From NCBI RefSeq assembly GCF_910592395.1, contig NC_088309.1, positions 7,690,501 through 7,754,500 on the forward strand: a DNA stretch of 64,000 nucleotides. The letters run 5' to 3'. A program made the position numbers and the translations under genes. The notes below the pieces were generated by a model that worked only from the letters and a program-made list of their open reading frames with translations, made no database searches and was not told the DNA's origin. Each line of letters begins with the position of its first letter. Positions within the stretch are counted from its first letter, which is position 1. Source of the DNA: Lineus longissimus. Its lineage: Eukaryota; Nemertea; Pilidiophora; Heteronemertea; Lineidae. Positions 1 through 11,300 of the stretch are shown in pieces.

Positions 1-28
1 CGTTGCTTGACCTTTTCATTGCGCTTAC

Positions 29-1801
29 CTGTAATGGTGTTTGCTGTGAACGTGTCAACGCGGAACTGTGACTCTATATATTTGGGTCCAAAAGCCATGT
101 ATCCTACGCCACCCGCTGCGTCAAACATAGTTCCAGTAATCATGACAAGGAAAACGCTGTTCCTTAACAACTTCCAGACGCTTTTGGGGAAACCTGCAAT
201 TTACGAAACGGAAAACACAAGTATCGAATTAGAATTGAGTAATAATAAATGATAGAAGAACCCATAAATATGCTTGTCTTCACAATCTCAACGAAGGTGA
301 CATTCGCTACTAGGGTGCCATTTCGGTGAGTGGTGAGTGTGAATGCTACGAGTCTGATGCTTTCGCTGTGGGTGATTTATGTGGATTCCTGCGCGCCGGC
401 CTAATTCTGAATCAAGGTACCTGCAGGACAAAAAAGATACCCCGAATTGCTCGACTGTCCTTACTTATAGCCAATGTCTTGCTCTCCTCCGCCGCTCTCT
501 CTACGATGCTTCGACTCCGCTCTCTCATGAGGTTAGGCTCTGCTGTCGATGCCTTTCTTCCAATGGCCTTAGGTAATTGTTTTGGGTAAAACAGGAGAGG
601 GAGGCCCGCGAAGACTGTTATTACACCGATGGTTAGGAATCCAATCCACCATGCCCCGATCCAAGACGAATGCTCCGGACTCAGATGGTGGTCTGAAAAG
701 TTGAGGATTTATTTTTGAAGGGTATAGTGGTTTGCCGGTCAGTTTCATTCAACTAATACGAGTGACTTGTAACTGATGATTCTTGTTTTGATGGCCAGAG
801 TTTTTTTTAAAAGAAGCACGTCAACAAGAAATCCATTAAAAAGCAAGCCAGTGCAGCGGCGGGTGAAACCATCCTGACCCTGCATGCTAGTGCGTCAGAT
901 TCTTCTTACCTTGAAGATCCACTGAAATGTGCGACACCCCAGCACCAAACATCAAGCCGAATACTGGGGCAATTGAACGAAGGCAAAACATCATACCTGA
1001 AAAATTATTTTAAAATAAAACAGAGATGTGTTCTGTGTCAAAACCTACAAAAATATACTCTATTCTGTTTATCGTTTTAAGCTGCATGAACTTCTTCCCG
1101 AATTTGTAATAGGCTGAGACATTAGTTGACACCAAAACGTTGTTCTTACCGATGTATAAAGCTGCCTCCTTTTTGCCAGCGTTATCGTCCAAGAAAGCAA
1201 TGCCAATAGACCACAGGCCAGTAGCGCCACAGCCGGACAGGATGGCAGCAAACAGAAAGATGCCAAATGACGCATTTCCGTTTCCAACTCCAGCCCCGGT
1301 CTCATTGTCACATCTCGCTAAAAGGTCGAGCTGGGACTGATTTCTCTGACAAAGCTGACCACTGTTGCTAATGCTCAATTCCTCAGCCGTTTGGCTACCA
1401 TCGTGTTTGTGCGGGGTCCCGTAGATGAAGAACGGTAATGTCATCAGAATGGATGAGAGGCCGATGGTAAAGGCACATCCAGCCAACACCCGCGGCCGAT
1501 GAGACGTGTTTAAGAAATGGCCGACGAAAACAACAGTTATAAGGAAACCGATTTCCCCTGCGCTGACGATCATGCCCGAGCGCTGACTTGGCATGCCAAA
1601 GTGTTTCTCGATTGTGGTGATCTGGGAGACGAGATACATTGGAAACATTCCCGACATGACGGCAAAGATACACAGAAAGAACGTGAAACTCTGGATGTTT
1701 TTGAAGACCTGAAGACATGGTGGGTGACACTTGCCGAGCCCGCAGCGGGCCGGCTTCTGGAAAACTGCTTTATCCATCGCTTCGGTCAGAAATGGCTCAT
1801 C
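29..1801 (-). CDS. SLCO: Organic anion transporting polypeptide (SLCO/OATP family), partial, four exons
   Basis: Twelve-helix plasma-membrane carrier family for bulky organic anions. Coding exons on the minus strand, in order: 1801-1150, 996-910, 692-465, 193-29. All join in phase with GT-AG introns. The first exon has the cysteine motif CGLGKC, the first helix, then SQITTIEKHFG and SGMIVSAGEIGFLI, which are hallmark N-terminal OATP blocks, and a hydrophilic loop with NxS/T sites. The 692-465 exon carries SSWIGAWWIGFL, matching the WxGAWWxGF family signature, followed by a basic, charged cytoplasmic loop. The last exon continues FPKSVWKLLRN and a helix ending GPKYIESQF. About 376 residues are present of the usual 600-700. 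The C-terminal half lies left of the window. The initiator exon upstream of 1801 was not found. CTGCAG|GTACC at 421 also looks like a donor but breaks phase; 465 keeps it. Which OATP subfamily cannot be told. Confidence 0.93.
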
Positions 1802-4800
1802 CTGGAAAAAGCATTTACCAGTGAATGTCATGATACAAACTGGACTTGATACAAGTCCGTAATTTGAAGGTATCAAGGGTTAGTTTAAGGACAATTCACA
1901 ATTTAAATTCAAGTCAACCGATCGTGCGTGTGGGCACCCAGCTGCTAACTGACCGTTGAGATACTGTAGATATAAGTGTATGGACGTGCATGTCTTACAT
2001 GTACGTTTGTAACCTCATCAGTGTTTCATCATTCATCAGTGGTTGATTCATATTCCTCGGAACACATTGGAGTGAAAATTTAGATCAATTTTGGCGATTG
2101 TTGCCTTAATAAAAATTGAGGTCACGCTCACCGGGAGTTCTACTTCAACAAACGTTGTGGTCATGTAGAAGAAATTCAATGTTTGTATACCTACCGGCGA
2201 CATTGTTGTTGCAGTTGGGAGCAAGGCAAAAAGAACTTAGACTTAAAATATGAAGTAGGAAAAGCGGACACGGTGACTAAAAATTCCAGTTTTTGTGCCA
2301 AAATCGACTCTTGATTAATATATGACAGGCCTTTGCATGTACTTGATGTAAGTCTATAGTTGGCAGCTAAAAAGTAGGCTAACGGTTCTTCTTTATCAAC
2401 TGTGACTGTGTTTACATTTACTTAAAAAGTACTCGTACGGCCCGTGAGAAAATGATATGAGTTATTTATATTGGATCAGTCCTGACCCAGAATTATTTTA
2501 TGGGCCAAGTACATGCAGAGATGTCAACAACCTTGGCGACACTGATGCCTTGTTGGCCGAATCTTTGAAAAACCTACCGGTATCCTGCAAACCTGCATCA
2601 ATTTTTCTCGCGGATTTCGCCAATAAAATTAAAATCGCCAGAAAGACATTTTTTGATTGGACTCCGTCCAAATAAAAAACGTACCTTAAAAAATCTTTTT
2701 TCAATTTTCGCTAATCACAGAACCTACGTGTCAGAGGCGCGAACATTTGGCGATGTACAGTATAATACGTCTTTAGCGCTAAAAATGTTTTCCCTCTAAA
2801 TGGCTAGTACATGTATTGCAAAAACCCAACAATTAAATGTCACCTCGGACCTTTAACTACGGACCTTTTGAGGCCTATTCTAATTTGCGAGGCGCGCTAA
2901 TCGGAAATGTGAATATCGTGCAAAAACTGCCCCTCGTACTGTGTCAGCTGAGCGCTAGGTCCCTTTGTGGGCTTACCGGCCGTGTGATGAAGGCCCAGGA
3001 GCTTCGAAAGATTGGCTTGAAATCGTCCATAAAACATTTGGAATACTCGTACTTACATCAGCAAATCACTTCTAGTCCAGTTAGCGTGTAGAATGGATTA
3101 TAATTTTGGAGTCAACTTATCGATCGTTTTCTCGTGATGATGACACTGACCGACCCATGGACGCTGAATGAAGCTTTCGCCTCTCCTTTGCTGTACGTTA
3201 ATAAAACACACAACCTGCGTTCTTTTCAAACACTTCACGAAGAAAAATTCGAAATGCAATCTCTTCACGTTTTTTCTGTATAAACATCAGCCTCAGTGGG
3301 AAACGTTAAATTGTGCCCCGTGATCCGGAAACTGAGCTATTCTGGGTCTAGTAATTCTATTATGTGCGCTATAATGAGAAAAAAAACCGGTATCTAGGTC
3401 AAATATATGCCTAACGAACTGCCTCAATATTCTGAAATTAAACGCCCAATTATTGTTGCTTATTAAGCGTGTGGCATCTATTCATCTAACAGTATGCAGT
3501 ATAGCGTAAAGCATCGGGATCCAAAGCAATCGGCAAGGGCAAAATCAGTGATCTGGGCCACCAGCAATTAGGCAATTAGTCGAATTGGATCACGTTTTCA
3601 ATAACTGTCCAATGTCAAGGTTTTGACTGCTTACAGCGGTCGAACCAATCGAAGCAATCTTTCAATACTATAAACTGACCAAGAGCCGTTCCGGCTTGGA
3701 TCAGATTTAGTACCACATGTTAAAGGCCACGCCACATGCAATCAATTGCCGAATTCGATCGTGCTCGGCACCTGTCTCTGCCCGCTCCCACCAAGGTTGT
3801 GACATTGTTGCAATTGTCTGTCTTCAGCGATCGTACCATGTCACAGTTTTGAATGCACACTAAAACTAGCCAAAAGCTGTTCTGGCCTTGATCAGATGCT
3901 AGTACCACATGTACGGACGCTAGACACTAAAACTAGTGTCCCTCTTCGATTCTCGTTCTGCACTCTCCAGGCTTCATCTCCGTCACACAAGTTTGTGCAG
4001 CAGTCGTTCGATGTCAATGACTTGGTGGGTCAAAGACTGTGTCAATGGGAGAGTATGTTCTCTCAAAAATGCCGAACAAAAGCTAGAATTTCGCCTGTTG
4101 TGAAATTTTCCAGATTGTATATTTCATTTTGTGTATGGTGTTCATTGAATCATCCGCTTTACAATGAAATGCGGGTATATTGGTGATGTCGTCATGGGCA
4201 TGGCCTATGCGAATACAATGTTTCAATGCACTGCAATGCATCATAAATTTTCCCCACTTCAAGCTGAAATTGAACTTAAAATTCTGATTATAAAATTTTT
4301 TAGGAGAGTCCATTCACAGAAAGGGTCTCAATAGGGAGCAGTGATTACATGTTGGGCTTGTAAACTATCCTGAATAATAAAAAAAACAAAGATGATGTAA
4401 AAGGTTGAGGAAATACCTACAAACTGCACCCCTGTGGTTGAAGTGGGCAATTTCAAGACCCCTTTGGAATCCCAAATGTACACCCCAAATATCAAGCCTT
4501 CACAAGACAGAGATCTAGGGATGGTTTTCAGGTAAGATTAAATCCATAATCATCCTCTTTATTAGTTGAAATAATTCGAAATCATTGCTTTTTAACTGAG
4601 AAATTGGGCCTGGGTTACATTGTTTGTGTTTCAGATGTTGTCTTTGATGAGTATTTATCCCTATTTTTGATGGAAAAATCAGCAGATGGCAATGTCCTAA
4701 TATACAATACTAATGTATAGGCCCATCCCTGCACATGTAAGGCCATTTTTGGAAAATTCAAAGTCCTAGGCCTATCCCCACAAAAAGTATTCTCACAGAG

Positions 4801-5290
4801 TATAGTGACGTGTCCAGATTAAAAACACACCAATTTTGAAATAAAAATCTCATGCAATCATATTGTATCAAATGCATGGAAGAAAGTGTTTGACTTCACT
4901 TCACGAAGACATACATTTTGTCCAAGCAGACAAGTCGGAGCACAGCCCTTAGTAGATAGTCTTTGTTTTAAGGTCATTGGTCATCAGATTCTGATCTAAC
5001 CAGCAAAGCTTATCCCCATCATGATAGGGAAAGTGCCTCTTGTGTTTCTACAATTGATTTGAATGACATGTTGTGAACATCAAAAAATGGTGATTCAGTC
5101 ACCTCAAGACAAAAGGACAGACTGCCAACCAAGTGTAAAAGCTGAGAAAGAAGGCCTGGTGAAAGCAATACATCTTCATCTATCAGCACCTTTATCACGT
5201 ACAGGTTATGGTTGTGGCATTATCTACGAGTCGTGGTTTGTTTACATCGAATAGTCATTGCCTTGTTAATATGAATCGGTGCATTTCACC
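1802..5290. other. Upstream spacer of SLCO; no gene recognised
   Basis: No coding exon could be supported here. The first SLCO exon, which should hold the start codon and perhaps a few residues, probably lies here or just upstream of 1801, but no short exon was convincing. The only structure seen is an imperfect direct repeat of about 55 bp (3668-3724 and 3860-3916, both containing TACCACATGT) and a small perfect hairpin at 3923-3940, arms GACACTA/TAGTGTC. Confidence 0.5.
3668..3916. repeat. Imperfect 55-bp direct repeat, two copies
   Basis: Copies at 3668-3724 and 3860-3916 share the pattern AGCCGTTC(C/T)GG...GATCAGAT...AGTACCACATGT with scattered substitutions. Flanking sequence is more weakly similar, which suggests an old duplication of a longer segment. 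Confidence 0.55.
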
Positions 5291-5297
5291 TTTCAGG

Positions 5298-5959
5298 ATC
5301 TAAATCAAGTTTGATGACTCCCGTCTTCCCAAACCTGACAGTGTTGCTGCTCTCGTCAAACTCTTTGGGACAGCTTTGAGCCTGGAAAGAAGGATGTGGC
5401 ATTGTCTTCAATCACCGAAATATTGTCTTCACCGCCAAGTTGTGTCACTATCTCAAACGTCAGTAGGAACAGATCGTACCTCGAATTGATCATGACTCTT
5501 TAAAAAAAAAACTGACTTGAAATGCCAATTTGAAAATGAACAATGCCTTTCCCCATGTGACTCGTCTTATTCTGGAATTCCTATTGGTCCCTCTGAACGA
5601 ATGACGATGAATATTCCTATATTCGACTTTCCAATATTTGGCTTCTTTGATGCAAGTGAAAAAGGAGTGCTCACATCTTTGATGAAATGGAATGCCGTCC
5701 TAGGCCCTACTCGACCTCTTCTATTGAGAAGGATACGAGGTAAGTTAAGTACATGTAATTAGGTTGTGACAGGGTGTTTTTGTCTGTGGAAACCCTCCTG
5801 TTGTGACCAGAGCTCATCCCTTATGAATATTATCTCCTGAAGGATTTTCACTTGGAGACTTCTGTCCTCTTGTCTAAATGAGATGGATGTGTCTTGAACA
5901 TGAAAGACTTGCCCTTCGAAAACAAACTGTCCTGGCATTAACGTGAAGTCAGTTGTCAC
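5298..5959 (-). CDS. Unassigned coding-like cluster, possible exons of an unknown gene
   Basis: On the minus strand, 5959-5759 is open for 66 codons with balanced, charged composition (…GQFVFEGQVFHVQDTSISF…). At 5381-5298 a stretch bounded by CTTTCCAG and AAAG|GTGAAA could be an exon reading AQSCPKEFDESSNTVRFGKT and onward. Between them, 5489-5408 is also open (…YDLFLLTFEIVTQLGG…) but overlaps what would be the acceptor region. On the opposite strand an 81-codon frame (5517-5762) ends near a good donor, CGAG|GTAAGT, so the coding strand is not certain. I do not recognise the family, and the pieces have not been joined in phase. Amino-acid composition is more protein-like than in the neighbouring spacers. 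Confidence 0.28.
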
Positions 5960-6474
5960 GTCGATGAGAAATCCCCTTTTAAATGTTCAACCTTCAAACT
6001 GATTTTACTGTTATCATTTTCAGACTGAGTTTGGGCCAGAGATCAAAGATGTTCATTGGTGAGGTAAACAGATTAGCTGACTTGAAATATTTGGTTTTCT
6101 GTACACATGGTTCAAAGTGTATTTGTAAGTAAATGGTCACCTGATCTGTGAATCTTCTTCTTCTTATACGTTTAGTCAATGGATGAAAACATTTTTCTTT
6201 TTAATATTTTTTTGGCACCAAGGCAACAACTGGATCTTAAATCCTTTGTCTTTGCTTGCTGCCATTGTTGATACCTTCTTCTAGACTGTCACGTCTATTG
6301 TAAAGTGTCATTGATAATTTAAAGTGGATTTTGGCTCTATACACCTTTAATAAATTAATTGTTCCTTTTGATTATATTATTGCAAGATGATTTGCCAAAG
6401 TGAAGGAGTTGATATTGCAATAAGTATGATATTATATTATTCAAATGTTGCTTGGTGTAAATACAAAGTAAATA

Positions 6475-6870
6475 TGATGTCCGTGATGGTGGTGGTGCCA
6501 CGGAGTATAATAAATATAATGATTTCCGTGATGGTGGTGGTGCCACGGAGTATACGAAATATAATGATGTCCGTGATGGTGGTGGTGCCACGGAATATAA
6601 TAAATATAATGATGTCCGTGATGGTGGTGGTGCCACGGAATATAATAAATATAATGATGTCCGTGATGGTGGTGGTGCCACGGAGTATACGAAATATAAT
6701 GATGTCCGTGATGGTGGTGGTGCCACGGAGTATACGAAATATAATGATGTCCGTGATGGTGGTGGTGCCACGGAGTATACGAAATATAATGATGCCCGTG
6801 ATGGTGGTGGTGCCACGGAGTATAATAAATATGATGTCCGTGATGGTGGTGGTGCCACGGAGTATAAATA
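6475..6870. repeat. 45-bp minisatellite, nine copies
   Basis: Nine head-to-tail copies begin near 6479, 6524, 6569, 6614, 6659, 6704, 6749, 6794 and 6836. The last interval is 42 bp. Each carries CCGTGATGGTGGTGG followed by TGCCACGG, so the ends CCGTG/CACGG can pair as a short hairpin, with an AT-rich linker between copies. Because 45 is a multiple of three, several frames stay open on both strands; that is a property of the repeat, not evidence of a protein. Confidence 0.92.
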
Positions 6871-6959
6871 TAACAACATTATTAAATAGTAAAATATTTA
6901 TACCAAGCAACATGATATCCTTAGTTCGCATTTGTTTGTAAGGACTGACAAATTTCATG

Positions 6960-8310
6960 TCTGGAACTGCATCACTTCTTCACTTTTGCTCTTTTTTCAT
7001 TTTAAACGTCATCACTGGATGTCTGTAAAGCAGAGAAAAAACCCGTAATGAGTTGTGCCTTTAATATTTTTAAGCGTATAAGTAATGAGTTCCCAATACA
7101 AAATCAAAAACAGTTTTTTATGTGACCGATGACGCAGAGCTCGCTGACCGCTACTGTAGCTGCCAACACAAACGTGCTCAATTGCGTTGTCTGCACGCCA
7201 TGTTGTATGGATTTCCCGATATTTCTGAATAGTCGGCCAGAAGATGGCAAGGAGAAATCCTCACAGAAGACTTAAGGGAGTTTAAGGCAGGCTTATTTTT
7301 TCTCACTCCCCAGCCCTTGCACTGCACATTTTCTAAGGCTGAATGAAGTCGTTATAAAAACAAACTATAATACCTCCCATGTTTTAGGGTGGGTGGGATA
7401 TTTTGTTCAGCCTTGGGACAAATATTGTATGCTCCCTAAATGTGAGTTCCCAAAAACTAATTACTACAAGAAACCTTGATGTAACCAGGACACATCAAGG
7501 AATCGAACTGGGCAGTTGGAGTTGTAAATTAACATAAATGCCTTGCTATTCACTTCGTGAGAGGAAATATAGGTCATAACATTTAAAACAAAGAAGAGGC
7601 AGACTTTGATACTGCAGGGAATGACCCTTAGTCATTGTTAGTTTTTGTTATTGGGAACATCAGCCAGTGCCATGTGATGGAAGCAGAATCTAGTTCTGTG
7701 GTGTCATTTAATGAAATTGACATCACAGAATTGGGTTTTGTTTCGGTGTCATTTCAGGTCAAGGAAGCACAATTAGGATACGATAGGAGGTTACTGATAT
7801 TAACTCTTTGTGAATTTCGTCCTGTTCATTTTGTTTCAGTGTGCAATACTAATAAAATTTTGGATAGCGTTTCAGCTTCTGTGTCTGGGATGGGGGAGGG
7901 TTTGGTGTTCTTGAGATGTGTCTCCAGTGGTCTCTTGGACTGTGGCATCGCTTTCTCATGGGAGGTGGTGAATGTGATCAAATAGTCCGAGAGACCACCG
8001 TAAAAGTTCATACCATACTGGTATCTGATACTACAAGACCAACAGATTGCAGTTCAAATGAAAATATGAGCTGATACTACTACACAGAGATCATAACTTG
8101 AATTGATTAATGGAATTCTTACTACGCAAAAAGACAGCTTGCTTTGCTGTCTCGGTTGCAACAGTCAGGAAGACGCAAAAAGACCGCTTGCTTTGCTCTC
8201 TCGGGTGCAACAGTAAGACTTAAAAAAGACAAGTTACGGTTGCATGCGACTCTTTTTGTAATAATGATATGGACGACGGAAATGATAAGAGTAAGCCTCA
8301 ATAAAACATC
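6960..8310. other. Spacer between minisatellite and satellite; nothing recognised
   Basis: A 116-codon open frame on the plus strand (7635-7985) has no recognisable domain, no flanking splice sites I would trust, and an unremarkable start context. At 8125-8215 there are two adjacent near-copies of a 50-bp segment containing AAAAGAC(A/C)GCTTGCTTTGCT, just before the satellite begins. Confidence 0.4.
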
Positions 8311-8319
8311 TAAAACTAT

Positions 8320-11300
8320 GGACACACGCATATTTTTCCCGGCGCTTTTAATTTCGATGGGAGATGTTTTTCAGGAGGACACCAATTTTCTATTTTTTCG
8401 GCGATTGAAATTTCGTTTTTGCTTATCACTATGTCACAATATTACGGTATTAGTGACAGGGAACCCTCTCGATATCACATTTTTCCATCGGGTGATTTTT
8501 TCGGCGATTGAAATTTCGTTTCTGCGTATCACTCTGTCACAACATTACGGTAGTTACCAGGTAAAAGTTATTTGTGACACTGAGGGAACCTTCTCGATAT
8601 CAGCCAACATTTTTCCATCGGATGATTTTTCCGGCGATTGAAATTTCGTTTTTGCGTATCACTCTGTCACAATATTACGGTATCAGTGACAGGGAACCCT
8701 CTCGATATCAAATTTTTTTTATCGGGTGATTTTTTCGGCGATTGAAATTTCGTTTTTGCGTATCACTCTGTCACAACATTACGGTAAGTATATACCAGGT
8801 AAAAGGTATTTGTGACAGGGAACCCTCTCGATATCAGCCAACATTTTTCAATCGGATGATTTTTTCGGTGATTGAAATTTCGTTTTTGCGTATCATTCTG
8901 TCACAATATAACGGTAAGTACCAGGTAATGGTATTAGTGACAGGGAACCCTCTCGATATCAGTCCACATTTTTCCATCGAGTGATGTTTTCGGCGATTGA
9001 AATTTCGTTTTTGCGTATTACTCTTGTCACAATATAACGGCAGGTATATACCAGGCAATGGTATAAGTGACAGGGAATCCTCCCGATATCCGCTCGCATT
9101 TTTACGTCGGGTGATTTTTATCTAAAGATTTAAAACTATGGACACACGCATATTTTTCCCGGCGCTTTTAATTTCGATGAGAGATGTTTTTCAGGAGGAC
9201 ACCAATTTTCTATCCCCCCACGTCACAATATTACAGTAGGTATATACCAGGTAAATGGTATTTGTGACAGGAAACCCTCTCGATATCCGCTCGCATTTTT
9301 ACGTCGGGTGATTTTTTCGGCGATTGAAATTTCGTTTTTGTGTATCATTCTGTCACAATATTGCGGTAGTTACCAGGTAATGGTATTAGTGACAGGGAAC
9401 CCTCTCGATATCAGCCCACATTTTTCCATCGGGTGATTTTTTCGGCGATTGAAATTTCGTTTTTGCGTATCATTCTGTCACAATATAACGATAAGTACCA
9501 GGTAATGGTATTAGTGACAGGGAACCCTCTCGACATCAGCCCACATTTTTCCATCGAGTGATTTTTTCGGCGATTGAAATTTCGTTTTTGCGTATCACTC
9601 TTGTCACAATATAACGGCAGGTATATACCAGGTAATGGTATAAGTGACACGGAACCCTCCCGATATCCGCTCGCATTTTTACGTCGAGTGATTTTTTCGG
9701 CGATTGAAATTTCGTTTTTGCGTATCATTCTGTCACAATATAACGATAAGTACCAGGTAATGGTATTAGTGACAGGGAACCCTCCCGATATCAGCCAACA
9801 TTTTTCCATCGGGTGATTTTTTCGACGATTGAAATTTCGTTTTTGCGTATCATTCTGCCACAATATACCGGTATGGCATAAGTGACAGGGAACCCTCTCG
9901 ATATCAGCCCACATTTTTCCGTCGTTTATAGTGCTGACCAGACCGCAGGGCCAGATTAAAGTCCTCATCTCCCTACACATTTTGTGTATCCAACCGTCAC
10001 AATATTACAATAGGTACCAGTTAATGATTTTTTACAGGGAACACTCACGCTATCCGCTCGCATATATGCATCGGCCGATTTTTTTCTGCGATTGAAATTT
10101 CGTGGCTGACCAGACCTCCGGACCAGATGAAAGTCCTTGACTCCCTCCACATTTTGCGTTTCCTTCTGTCACAATATTACGGTATATACCAGGTGATGGT
10201 ATTAGTGACAGGGAACCCTCTCGATATCAGCCAATATTTTTCCATCGGGTGATTTTTTCGGCGATTGAAATTTCGTTTTTGCGTATCATTCTGTCACTAT
10301 ATAACGGAATACCAGGTAATGGTATTAGTGACAGAGAACCCGCTCGATATCAGTCCACATTTTTCCAGCGAGTGATTTTTTCGGCGATTGAAATTTCGTT
10401 TTTGCGTATCACTCTGTCACAACACTACGGTAAGTATATACCAGGTAAAAGGTATTTGTGACCTCCGGACAAGACGAAAGTCCTTGTCTCCCTCCGCCTT
10501 TTGCGTATCACTCTGTCACAATATAACGGTAGGTACCAGGTGATGGTATTAGTGACAGGGAACCCTCTCGATATCAGCCAACATTTTTCCATTGGGTGAT
10601 TTTTTCGGCGATTGAAATTTCGTTTTTGCGTATCACTCTGTCACAATATTACGATATTTGTGACAGGGAACCCTCTCGATATCACATTTTTCCATCGGGT
10701 GATTTTTTCGGCGATTGAAATTCCGTTTCTGCGTATCACTCTGTCACAATATTACGGTAGTTACCAGGTAAAAGGTATTTGTGACAGGGAACCCTCTCGA
10801 TATCAGCCCAAATTTTTCCATCGGGTGATTTTTTTCGGCGATTGAAATTTTTTTTTTGCGTATCACTCTGTCACAACATTACGGTAAGTATATACCAGGT
10901 AAAAGGTATTTGTGACAGGGAACCCTCTCGATATCAGCCCACATTTTTCCATCGGATGATTTTTTCGGCGATTGAAATTTCGTTTTTGCGTATCACTCTG
11001 TCACAATATTACGGTATTAGTGACAGGGAACCCTCTCAATATCACATTTTTCCATCGGGTGATTTTTTCGGCGATTGAAATTTCGTTTCTGCGTATCACT
11101 CTGTCACAACATTACGGTAGGTATATACCAGGTAAAAGGTATTTGTGACAGGGAACCCTCTCGATATCAGCCCACATTTTTCCATTGGGTGATTTTTTCG
11201 GCGATTGAAATTTCGTTTCTGCGTATCACTCTGTCACAACATTACGGTAGGTACATACCAGGTAAAAGGTATTAGTGACAGGGAACCCTCTCGATATCAG

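Noticed and set aside
421-464. Extension of the third SLCO exon to a donor-like CAG|GTACC at 421
   Set aside because: It would put the next exon out of phase and meet a stop. The donor ATAA|GTAAGG at 465 restores phase and gives the expected family sequence SFPKSVWKLL.
6355-6958. Open frames of 173-184 codons on both strands in the minisatellite
   Set aside because: They are a by-product of a 45-bp repeat, whose length keeps any stop-free frame open. Composition is purely repetitive.
7480-7530. tRNA gene on the minus strand because of GTTCGATTCC
   Set aside because: No acceptor stem, D arm or anticodon arm can be formed around the B-box-like motif.
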